From: Deltaproteobacteria bacterium
GTDB lineage: Bacteria; Desulfobacterota; Binatia; DP-6
NCBI GenBank assembly: GCA_005879205.1
Contig: VBLD01000126.1
Location: forward strand, 1 to 8,993
Reading direction: 5' to 3'
DNA: 8,993 nucleotides
The stretch's first letter is position 1, and each line of letters begins with the position of its first letter. Below are positions 1-6,323 of the stretch, in pieces. Below the pieces are notes generated by a model, which saw only the letters and a program-made list of their open reading frames with translations, had not been told where the DNA came from and ran no database searches. The position numbers were made by a program, and so were the translations under genes.

Positions 1-38
1 CGATTTCGAATCGTCGCGCGGGTGGCCCGGTCTTCTTC

Positions 39-1220
39 TCAGCCCGCCGCTCCCGCTGCCCGTAGCTCGGCGATCTCCTCGCTGGCCAGGCCAAGCAGTT
101 CACCGAGGACCTCCTCGGTGTGCTCCCCGAGGAGCGGCCCCGGTCCGCCGACGCGCGCCGGCGTCTCGGAGAGCAGGAACGGCGGGCCGTCGATCCGCAC
201 CGTGCGGCCCTCGGGCGTCGGCACCTCGACGAAGTGCCCGCGGGCGGCGAGCTGCGGGTCGCGGGCGCAGAGGTCCTCCGCATTGGCGACCACGCCTGCT
301 GCCACCCCCGCTCCCTGCAGCACCGCCATGGCCTGCTCCGCCACCCGGTCGTGGCTCCAGGCCGCGACCAGACGGTCGAGCTCGGCGGCGTGCTCGAGCC
401 GGCCCGTGCGGGTGGCGAAGCGTTCCGCCCGCGTCCACTCGGGATCGCCGAGCGCGTGCGCGAAGCGGCCCCAATCCTCGTCGGTGAACACCGTGATCGC
501 GAGCCACCGCTCGTCGCCGGCACACGGGTAGACGCCGTGCGGGGCGCCCGGCGCTTCCTGCGACGCGTTGCCCGTGGGCGTCGAGGTGCCGCCGTCGAGG
601 GCACGGGCCAGCAGCGCCGGCCCGACGACGCTCGCCACCGCCTCGAGCTGCGCCAGGTCGACGAGCTGGCCGCACCCGGTGCGGCGCCGGTGCCAGAGCG
701 CGGCGAGGACCGCGAGCGCGCCGAGGTTCCCGCCGGCGAGGTCCGAGTAGGAGTAGCCGAACCCCGCCGGCGGTCCGCCCGGCTCGCCCATGAGGAGCGT
801 GTAGCCGGTGAGTGCCTGGAGGGTCGGACCGTAGCTCACGTGGTCGCGGTGGGGGCCGGTGAGCCCGAAGCCGGTCATGCGGACGCACACGACGTCCGGC
901 TTCAGGCGGCGGAGCTCCTCGTAGTCGAGGCCGAGGTTCGACATGACGCGGGCGCTGAAGTTGTCGATCACCACGTCCGAGAGGGCGACGAGCCGGCGGG
1001 CGAGATCGAGGCCGCGGGGTCGATTCAGGTCCAGCACGACGCTCCGCTTGCCGCGCATGAGGGTCCCGGAGAGGCCGCCTCTCCGGTCGCCGAAGTCGGT
1101 GGCCCCCCGCCGTTCGACCTTGATCACGTCGGCGCCGAGGTCGGCGAGGATACGCGTCGCAACCGGGCCGGCGACGACCCAGGTGAAGTCGAGCACGCGG
1201 ACGCCGTCGAGCGGGCGCAT
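39..1220 (-). CDS. Class III CoA-transferase (CaiB/BaiF family), catalytic Asp present
   Basis: 393 aa, full length for the family (about 380-430 aa). Members move CoA between an acyl-CoA and a free carboxylate through enzyme-bound anhydride and thioester intermediates on an aspartate; they are cytoplasmic. The N-terminus carries the family Rossmann signature (GVRVLDFTWVVAGP near 6-19, LADLGADVIKVE at 25-36). Aligned by eye with formyl-CoA transferase, the segment after D160 (D-LAGGNLGALAVLAAL) matches the region starting at its catalytic D169, so D160 is the likely nucleophile. A typical tail (LGEHTEEVLGELLGL) closes the protein. The ATG at 1220 is chosen because the family fold begins there and AGGGGA lies 7 nt upstream; the frame is open further upstream, but that part overlaps the preceding gene and resembles nothing. 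It is last in a four-gene operon and overlaps the upstream CoA-transferase gene by 1 nt. Family call is firm; substrate unknown. Confidence 0.93.
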   Translation of the reverse strand: MRPLDGVRVLDFTWVVAGPVATRILADLGADVIKVERRGATDFGDRRGGLSGTLMRGKRSVVLDLNRPRGLDLARRLVALSDVVIDNFSARVMSNLGLDYEELRRLKPDVVCVRMTGFGLTGPHRDHVSYGPTLQALTGYTLLMGEPGGPPAGFGYSYSDLAGGNLGALAVLAALWHRRRTGCGQLVDLAQLEAVASVVGPALLARALDGGTSTPTGNASQEAPGAPHGVYPCAGDERWLAITVFTDEDWGRFAHALGDPEWTRAERFATRTGRLEHAAELDRLVAAWSHDRVAEQAMAVLQGAGVAAGVVANAEDLCARDPQLAARGHFVEVPTPEGRTVRIDGPPFLLSETPARVGGPGPLLGEHTEEVLGELLGLASEEIAELRAAGAAG

Positions 1221-2416
1221 CAGACGATCCCCTGCGCGCGGAGCGTCGAGAGCTCGGCGGCCGTGATCCCGACCTCGCCGTAGACCTCGCCGTTGTGCTC
1301 GCCGAGGCGCGGCGGCCGCCGCGAGATGCGCCACGGCGTGGCGGTCAGGCGAAACGGAGGCCCCGGATACGGCACCGTCGCGCCCAGCTCGGGATGCTCG
1401 ATCGGCACGAAGAAGCCGCGCTCGGCGAGCTGGGGATCGCGCAGCAGTCCCTCGGGCGGTCGCACGGCGGCGTACGGGATGCGGCGGAGCTGTGCGCCTT
1501 CGACCAGCTCCGCGACCGTGTAGCGGGCGGCCCAGGCGTCGAGCACGTCGAACAGATGCTCGGCGCCCGCCGCCCGGTGACGGACGTCCTCCCAGGCGGG
1601 GTCGCCGAGGTCGGCGGCCACACCGTCGGCCTTCACCCACTCGACGAGCGACGTCCAGTCGCCGACCGTGCAGTGCATGACCCAGCCGTCGCGGCAGCGG
1701 CCCACCCGGAAGTAGCGGGTCCAGTGGAGGGTCCCCTGGCGAGCCGCGACCGTCCCCGCCTGATGCCAGAGGCCGGGAACGTGCTCGAGCGCGCCCGCGA
1801 CCGCAGCCTGGAGACTGACGTCGACGTCCTGTCCGCGGCCGGTGCGCTCGCGTGCGAAGAGCGCGCCGAGGACGCCGACGGCCGCGAAGACGCCCGCCTG
1901 GTGATAGGCCTGGAGGCCGAGGGCGCGGAGCGGCGGACGGCCGCGGTGGCCGTTCACGAAGAGCATGCCGCCCATCGCCTCGGCGACGGTGTCCGAGGCG
2001 CGCCAGTCGCGGTACGGGCCACGCTGTCCGAAGGGCGTGATGGAGGCGATCACGAGCCTCGGGTTCACGGCGCGCAGCGCCTCCGGACCGCAGCCGAGGG
2101 CGGCCAGCCGGCCGGGCGGCGCGCTCTCGAGCAGCACGTCGGCCTCGGCGGCGAGCCGGCGCAGCAGCGCGGCGCCGGACGACCGCGCGATGTCGAGCGT
2201 GATGCCACGCTTGCTGGTGCCGTAGAACCAGAAGAAGAGGCTCCGCTCCGGGTCGGGAAGCCCTTGCCAGAAGGGCGGGATGGTCCGGAGCGGGCCGCCG
2301 CCGGGCGGCTCGACGAGCACGACGTCGGCCCCGAGGTCGGCGAGGAGCTTGCCGGCGAGCGCGCCCTGCTGATCGGTGAGGTCGAGGACGCGGAGGCCGG
2401 CCAGTGCCCCCGCCAT
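1220..2416 (-). CDS. Class III CoA-transferase paralogue lacking the expected catalytic Asp
   Basis: 398 aa and complete. CaiB/BaiF family features are clear: GLRVLDLT near 7-14, LLADLGADVVLVEPPGG at 24-40, SKRGITLDI at 68-76, RTGRGQDVDVSLQ around 191-203, and a C-terminal PRLGEHNGEVYGEVG. Where the sister gene has D160 and formyl-CoA transferase has its nucleophile, this protein reads LQAYHQAGVFAAVGVLGAL, placing Y171 (next to H172) at the Asp position by ungapped alignment to the following helix. The fold should be kept, but the classic Asp chemistry looks impossible, so it may be the non-catalytic half of a heteromer, comparable in arrangement to two-gene class III enzymes such as BbsEF. 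The ATG at 2416 overlaps the VWA gene stop (TGATG), and the stop overlaps the next start in the same way. No strong ribosome site is visible, so translation probably depends on coupling. Alternative: a separate subfamily with its own catalytic residue. Confidence 0.9.
   Translation of the reverse strand: MAGALAGLRVLDLTDQQGALAGKLLADLGADVVLVEPPGGGPLRTIPPFWQGLPDPERSLFFWFYGTSKRGITLDIARSSGAALLRRLAAEADVLLESAPPGRLAALGCGPEALRAVNPRLVIASITPFGQRGPYRDWRASDTVAEAMGGMLFVNGHRGRPPLRALGLQAYHQAGVFAAVGVLGALFARERTGRGQDVDVSLQAAVAGALEHVPGLWHQAGTVAARQGTLHWTRYFRVGRCRDGWVMHCTVGDWTSLVEWVKADGVAADLGDPAWEDVRHRAAGAEHLFDVLDAWAARYTVAELVEGAQLRRIPYAAVRPPEGLLRDPQLAERGFFVPIEHPELGATVPYPGPPFRLTATPWRISRRPPRLGEHNGEVYGEVGITAAELSTLRAQGIV
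1228..1233 (-). promoter_or_regulatory. Shine-Dalgarno for the distal CoA-transferase gene
   Basis: On the minus strand AGGGGA lies 7 nt before the ATG at 1220, inside the last codons of the upstream CoA-transferase gene. It supports the 1220 start over the upstream-extended frame. It also means this gene can load ribosomes itself as well as by coupling. Confidence 0.5.
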
Positions 2417-3978
2417 CAGAGGCGGACGAAGACGTCGGCGGCCGCGTCGTCGGTGAGCTGCGACACGCTCGTCACGCGGTCGGAGAGCTCGCGCAGCGTG
2501 TCGACCGAGCTCGGGCCGACGTCGATCAGCACCGAGAAGAGCGAGAACTGGAGGCGCTTCTTCTCGGTGATGAAGTGCGCCCGCCACTCGGGCGAGACGC
2601 GGCACTCGCCGTCGGTGATGAGTACGACGTCGCCGCGCCGGTAGCGCGCGGCCGCGAGACACTCCACCGCGGCCGTGAGCGGCGTCTCGAAGTCCGTGCC
2701 TCCGCCGGGGAAGTACTCGGCAACGTCGAGGGCGCGGTCCTCCTGCACCTCGTGTCGCTCGCGCGGGTTCAGGTCGAGGGTGAAGAGCGGCGTCTCGGCG
2801 GAGGAGAAGCAGATGAAGCGGAAGAGCCGGCGCTGGCGCCGCGCGATCTCGAGCAGCGTCAGGGCGACGGCCTTCGACCAGATCTCCTTGTCGCCCGCCA
2901 TCGAGCCCGATCCGTCGAGGCAGACGATCATCGGCCCTCGCCCGCGCTCGTCCGCGCCGCGCAGCGAGTAGGACAGGAGGCGCCCTTCGAGCAGCCGGCG
3001 GGCAAAATCGCGGCGGAGGAGCGGATGGCCGAGGGCCAGGAGCTCGGGCGGCAGGAGCCGCTCGAGATCGCGGCCGAGGCGGACGTCGAACACCTCCTCG
3101 CTGACGCGCTCGAACGGCCGCCTGCGCAGCGCGAGGGCCTGCTCGCGCATGCGGCCGACCACCGCGGCGAGCTTCCGGAGCTTCGGGTTCGTGGCGAGCC
3201 GCCGGCCGAGCTCGATCTGACGGCCCGGCGAGCTGCGGCCGCCCGCACCGAGCCCGGTGCCCCAGCTGCGCGACTCCTCGCTCGACTCGTCGAGCTGGCG
3301 CGCGACGCCGGCCGCCGCCGCCGGCAGCGCGCCACGCGCGCGCGCCGGCATCTCCGCGAGCCGCTGGCCCGTGTTCTGCGCCTTCTGCCGGAGCCGCGCC
3401 GCGGCCACCTCGGCCGCGTGCTCGATCTTCTCCCGCGCCTCCGCCGTCTTCTCGGGGTGGCCTTCCCCGGCCAGCCGCTCGAGGCTCTCGAGGTCTGCGG
3501 CGCGACCGCGGACCTCCTCCTCCTGGCGCTCGAGGTCCCAGAGGTCGAGGAGATCGCCGCGCGGCAGGAGGCGCTCCTCGCGAAGCAGCGCCAGCACCTG
3601 CTCACCGATCAGCACCGTCCCGAGGCCCGCCTGGGTCTCGTCGAGCTGCGTCCGCTCGCGCAGATGCTCGAGCAGCGGGTGATCGCGGAAGGATTCGAGG
3701 AGCGTGCGGTTGAGCGCACTGGCCCGCGCCACCTCGGCCGCGTCCCGCCAGCGCGGCTCGAGCTTGAAGAGGAGCGAGAACACGTCCTCCAGGAGCGCGT
3801 CGAAGTGCGGGACGAGCCGGCCTCCGGCGTCGATCACGGCGGCGAGCGACGGCGCGTCCGCCACGAGCGCCGCGAACGCGCTCCGGTCGTAGGCGTCGCT
3901 CTCGACCCAGCAGTGCTCGCGCGGCGGGATGAGGACCGTGCGTGGCGACGAGTGCTTCGCGCGGCGCCGGGAGGGCAT
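2416..3978 (-). CDS. ViaA-like von Willebrand factor A (VWA) domain protein
   Basis: 520 aa; E. coli ViaA is about 480. Residues 1-340 form a largely helical, charged N-terminal part, with Glu/Arg-rich helices around 140-215 and a Ser/Gly-rich probably flexible linker at about 230-252. Before the VWA domain, DLERLLPPELLALGHP and the RRLLEG-LLSYSLRG stretch (304-340) resemble the conserved ViaA segment DILRLLPTEL...LLTYRLHG. The VWA domain (about 348-520) has a complete MIDAS metal site: D355-G-S357-G-S359, T428 in GGGTDFETPL, and D456 in LITDGE. ViaA proteins partner a RavA AAA+ ATPase in a chaperone-like complex; in E. coli this is linked to respiratory Fe-S enzymes. The immediately upstream ATPase gene fits that pairing. 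The ATG at 3978 overlaps the ATPase stop by 1 nt. No close Shine-Dalgarno is seen, so coupling or reinitiation is inferred. Client protein unknown. Confidence 0.9.
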   Translation of the reverse strand: MPSRRRAKHSSPRTVLIPPREHCWVESDAYDRSAFAALVADAPSLAAVIDAGGRLVPHFDALLEDVFSLLFKLEPRWRDAAEVARASALNRTLLESFRDHPLLEHLRERTQLDETQAGLGTVLIGEQVLALLREERLLPRGDLLDLWDLERQEEEVRGRAADLESLERLAGEGHPEKTAEAREKIEHAAEVAAARLRQKAQNTGQRLAEMPARARGALPAAAAGVARQLDESSEESRSWGTGLGAGGRSSPGRQIELGRRLATNPKLRKLAAVVGRMREQALALRRRPFERVSEEVFDVRLGRDLERLLPPELLALGHPLLRRDFARRLLEGRLLSYSLRGADERGRGPMIVCLDGSGSMAGDKEIWSKAVALTLLEIARRQRRLFRFICFSSAETPLFTLDLNPRERHEVQEDRALDVAEYFPGGGTDFETPLTAAVECLAAARYRRGDVVLITDGECRVSPEWRAHFITEKKRLQFSLFSVLIDVGPSSVDTLRELSDRVTSVSQLTDDAAADVFVRL

Positions 3979-5099
3979 CAGAGCCGCGCCAGCATCTCCT
4001 GCTGGATCTGCAGGATCTCGTGCTTGAGCGCCTCGACGCGGTCGAGAGGGCGGCCTCCCGTACGCGCCTGCGCCAGGATGGCGTCCACCTTGCCGAGGAT
4101 GTTCCGGATCTTCGTGTGCGCCTCGACCGCGGCGCGCGTGCGAAGCTCGCTCGAGTCCCACTCGCGGAAGGCATAGTCGCGCAGCTCGCGCGACTGGAAG
4201 AGCAGCACGCGGACCTCGTCCTCGTAGCCGAGCAGGAGCTCGCGGATCGTGTCGCGAACCTGCGCGCGCTCGGCGGGGTCGCGCCACAGCACGTGCTCCA
4301 GGAACGGCAGCTCCTCGTCGGAGACGGCGTCGCGACCGGCGATGTAGGCGCGGGCGCGAAGCACGCCCACCGCCTGAGCGTAACGCCGGTCCGAGGCGAC
4401 GATGTTCTTGCGGCCGAGCTCGCGCCGGATGTCGGTGATCGCGCGCAGCACCGAGGACGGCACGGGGAGCGCCTCCGCCTCGGCGCGCGCCGCCTGGAGC
4501 TCGGCCAGCGACAGCGTCGTGCGCGTGGCCGGCGGGCGGGCCTGGAGCAGCTTCAGGAAGCGGAAGTCCTCGCTCACGTAGTCGACGACGAAGCGGAGCA
4601 GGAACCGGTCGTGCAGCGCGAGGAGCTCGTCGTCCTCGGGCAGCTCGTTGGACGCCGCGAACAGCGTGAGCAGGGGGACGTCGGCCACCTCGCGCCCGTT
4701 GTGGAAGCGGCGCTCGTTGATCAGCGTGAGGATCGTGTTCAGGATCGACGAGCTCGCCTTGAACACCTCGTCCAGGAAGGCGATGTGCGCCTCCGGGAGC
4801 TTGTGCGTCGTCAGCCGGCGGTAGTCGTCCTGCTCGAGCGCCTTCAGGCTGACCGCTCCGAACAGCTCCTCGGGCGTCGTGAAGCGGGTGAGCAACCACT
4901 GGAAGTAGTGCGCCCCGACGAGCCGCCGGCAGATCTCGTCGGCGAGCATCGATTTGGCGGTGCCCGGCGGACCGATCACCAGCACATGCTGCGCCGCGAC
5001 GAGGGCCACCAGCGCGCCGTCGATCAGCTCGGTTCGCTCCAGGAAGACCTGCTGCAGCTCGTCCCGGATGGTACGCAGGACGTCGCGCGGCCCGGTCAT
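3978..5099 (-). CDS. MoxR/RavA-type AAA+ ATPase without a LARA domain
   Basis: 373 aa. Motifs in order: Walker A GPPGTAKS (43-50), LLTRFTTPEELFG (69-81), Walker B IAFLDE (106-111), ASSSILNTILTLINER (115-130), sensor 1 AASNELPE (148-155), DRFLLR with a candidate arginine finger (164-169), and sensor 2 SDRR (236-239). These match E. coli RavA closely (TRFSTPEE, ILNTLLTAINER, ASNELPE, DRMLIR, SDRR). The tail from about 275 is helical and ends the protein, so the LARA domain that makes E. coli RavA 498 aa, and which binds lysine decarboxylase LdcI, is absent. It probably forms a hexamer that remodels a client together with the ViaA-like protein encoded next. The ATG at 5099 is chosen because RavA-like sequence begins there; the upstream-open frame runs into the divergent gene. 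No Shine-Dalgarno precedes it, while a -10-like box ends 7 nt upstream, suggesting a leaderless message. It is first in the operon. Confidence 0.93.
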   Translation of the reverse strand: MTGPRDVLRTIRDELQQVFLERTELIDGALVALVAAQHVLVIGPPGTAKSMLADEICRRLVGAHYFQWLLTRFTTPEELFGAVSLKALEQDDYRRLTTHKLPEAHIAFLDEVFKASSSILNTILTLINERRFHNGREVADVPLLTLFAASNELPEDDELLALHDRFLLRFVVDYVSEDFRFLKLLQARPPATRTTLSLAELQAARAEAEALPVPSSVLRAITDIRRELGRKNIVASDRRYAQAVGVLRARAYIAGRDAVSDEELPFLEHVLWRDPAERAQVRDTIRELLLGYEDEVRVLLFQSRELRDYAFREWDSSELRTRAAVEAHTKIRNILGKVDAILAQARTGGRPLDRVEALKHEILQIQQEMLARL

Positions 5100-5106
5100 C
5101 GAGCGG

Positions 5107-5136
5107 AGGATAGCGGAGCCCGCGCGCGCGCGGCAA
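5107..5136 (-). promoter_or_regulatory. Candidate sigma70-type promoter of the left operon
   Basis: On the minus strand TTGCCG (5136-5131) is followed after 18 nt by TATCCT (5112-5107), each matching 4 of 6 consensus bases. The -10 box ends 7 nt before the ATG at 5099, so transcription would begin at or within about a base of the start codon, giving a leaderless mRNA. That fits the missing Shine-Dalgarno. The spacer and -35 edge contain an alternating CG run (5121-5132). Found by eye only. Confidence 0.35.
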
Positions 5137-5148
5137 GCTCGCATCACG

Positions 5149-5162
5149 GACGGTTTGCCGTC
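5149..5162. repeat. Small inverted repeat in the divergent intergenic region
   Basis: GACGG-TTTG-CCGTC is a perfect 5-bp inverted repeat with a 4-nt centre, near the middle of the 97-bp region between the two divergent genes. It lies upstream of the leftward promoter candidate and upstream of the rightward Shine-Dalgarno, so it could be an operator or a leader hairpin. With arms this short in GC-rich DNA, chance is also likely. Confidence 0.2.
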
Positions 5163-5178
5163 ACAATACGTGGCCGAC

Positions 5179-5184
5179 AAGGAG
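5179..5184 (+). promoter_or_regulatory. Shine-Dalgarno of the LOG-family gene
   Basis: AAGGAG lies 12 nt before the ATG at 5197, a little further than ideal but the only strong ribosome-binding sequence in the intergenic region. It favours 5197 over the next in-frame ATG at 5242, which has none. The site sits in unusually AT-rich sequence for this window. Confidence 0.5.
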
Positions 5185-5196
5185 AATATTCCCTCG

Positions 5197-6234
5197 ATGT
5201 ACGTTCCGCCCAGACCCGCTCGCGACCGCCGTCGCGGCAACATGGTTTTCGAGATGCTGCCCCGGCTGGATCCTTCCCGCCGGGAGGACTGCCTGATCGC
5301 CGAGATGATCGAGAACTCGCTGAAGCTGCTGCGCGACGGCCCGAGCCTCGGCGATGTCAAGATATTGAACGCCTCGCTGCGCGAGCTGCGCTACGCCTTC
5401 AAGGTCTTTGCTCCGTACCGCGGCGTGCGCAAGGTGAGCGTGTTCGGCTCGGCGCGTACGCCGCCCGGCGCGCCGACCGCCCGGGCCGCGCGCGAGTTCG
5501 CACAGCGCATCGCGGCCGAAGGTTACATGGTGATCACCGGCGCCGGTCTCGGCATCATGCGTGCCTGCCAGGAGGGCGCCGGGCGGGAGCGCAGCTTCGG
5601 CGTCAACATTCGCCTGCCCTTCGAGCAAGAGCCGAACGAGTTCATCGCCAAGGACTCGAAGCTGCTGACCTTCCGCTACTTCTTCACCCGCAAGCTCATG
5701 TTCATCAAGGAGGCGAACGCTGCGGTCCTGTTCCCCGGCGGCTTCGGCACCCACGACGAGGCGTACGAATGTCTGACGCTCGTGCAGACCGGGAAGACGA
5801 GCCCGATGCCGATCGTCTTCCTCGACGCCCCGCGCGGGACGTACTGGAAGACCTGGAAGCGCTACGTCGAGGACCATCTCCTGCGGCCTCAGCTGATCTC
5901 CGAGGAGGACATGTCGCTCTTCAAGGTGACCTGCTCGATCGAAGAGGCGGTGGAGGAGATCACGCGCTTCTACCGGCTCTATCATTCGTCGCGCACCGTT
6001 GGCCGGCGGCTGGTCATTCGCCTGAACCGTCCGATTGCCGAAAGCCTGGTGGCGGATCTTTCCCGCGACTTTGCCGATATCCTGGTCTCGGGCAGGATCG
6101 AGCAGACGCAGGGTGCCCTTCCCGCGGAGGACGAGCCCGAGATCACGCAGCTTCCGCGCCTCATCCTTCACTTCAACCGGACCCATTTCGGCCGCCTGCG
6201 GCAGCTGATTGACCGGGTCAACCTCGAAGGGTGA
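5197..6234 (+). CDS. LOG-family (TIGR00730) Rossmann-fold protein with C-terminal extension
   Basis: 345 aa. The core (about 78-260) has the LOG fold signatures: VSVFGSARTP (80-89), a nucleotide-binding GAGLGIM (115-121), FFTRKLMF with the conserved Arg-Lys pair (R165, K166), and PGGFGTHDE (180-188) with E188 the usual catalytic acid. LOG enzymes hydrolyse nucleoside 5'-monophosphates to free base plus ribose 5-phosphate; homologues are often mislabelled lysine decarboxylase. Small LOG proteins are about 180-200 aa. This one adds roughly 75 N-terminal residues and a C-terminal domain (about 262-345, from YHSSRTVGRRLVIRL to LPRLILHFNR...GRLRQLID) that I cannot name. No signal peptide, so cytoplasmic. 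It is transcribed divergently from the RavA-like gene across 97 bp. The ATG at 5197 is chosen for its AAGGAG; 5242 is the alternative. The exact substrate is not shown by sequence. Confidence 0.88.
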   Translation: MYVPPRPARDRRRGNMVFEMLPRLDPSRREDCLIAEMIENSLKLLRDGPSLGDVKILNASLRELRYAFKVFAPYRGVRKVSVFGSARTPPGAPTARAAREFAQRIAAEGYMVITGAGLGIMRACQEGAGRERSFGVNIRLPFEQEPNEFIAKDSKLLTFRYFFTRKLMFIKEANAAVLFPGGFGTHDEAYECLTLVQTGKTSPMPIVFLDAPRGTYWKTWKRYVEDHLLRPQLISEEDMSLFKVTCSIEEAVEEITRFYRLYHSSRTVGRRLVIRLNRPIAESLVADLSRDFADILVSGRIEQTQGALPAEDEPEITQLPRLILHFNRTHFGRLRQLIDRVNLEG

Positions 6235-6270
6235 ACAATTCTGTGCAGCATGCCATGGGGAGTGCGGTGC

Positions 6271-6299
6271 TTGAGCGCACCGGCGTCGGTATGGATAAT
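6271..6299 (+). promoter_or_regulatory. Candidate sigma70-type promoter of the DD-carboxypeptidase gene
   Basis: TTGAGC (6271-6276), a 17-nt spacer and GATAAT (6294-6299) match the -35 and -10 consensus at 4 of 6 and 5 of 6 positions with ideal spacing. The site lies between the LOG gene stop (6234) and the preferred ATG at 6324, giving a predicted start near 6306 and a leader of about 18 nt. If real, it excludes the in-frame starts at 6231, 6267 and 6291 for this transcript. Confidence 0.4.
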
Positions 6300-6323
6300 T
6301 GCTGCGTGCGCGGGCAGCGCGAG

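Noticed and set aside
1..13. Short hairpin (CGATT-TCG-AATCG) 25 nt after the last gene of the left operon, a possible terminator.
   Set aside because: Only a 5-bp stem with no T-run visible on the transcribed strand, and it is cut by the window edge.
1221..1640. Upstream extension of the distal CoA-transferase frame to 533 aa.
   Set aside because: The added residues are an Arg/Gly-rich shadow of the preceding CoA-transferase gene; the family N-terminus begins precisely at the ATG at 1220.
39..5099. Anti-phage defence or toxin-antitoxin reading of the MoxR-VWA operon.
   Set aside because: MoxR-VWA modules occur in some defence contexts, but the partners here are metabolic CoA-transferases, and there is no nuclease, protease effector, sensor or mobile-element signature nearby.
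3978..5360. Longer version of the ATPase beginning at 5360.
   Set aside because: The 87 extra residues overlap the start of the divergent LOG-family gene and resemble no RavA or MoxR N-terminus.
3942..6212. A 756-codon open frame on the plus strand antisense to the ATPase gene, and similar long plus-strand frames at 2404-4176 and 1295-2644.
   Set aside because: They mirror real minus-strand genes in a GC-rich sequence, are dominated by Arg, Ala, Glu and Gly, show no recognisable motif, and the first one runs through the 5197-6234 gene in another frame.
5197..6234. Lysine decarboxylase label for the LOG-family gene, and a link to RavA-LdcI biology through its RavA-like neighbour.
   Set aside because: PGGxGTxxE proteins are not PLP-dependent decarboxylases; the label is a historical misannotation. 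The RavA-like protein here also lacks the LARA domain needed to bind LdcI.
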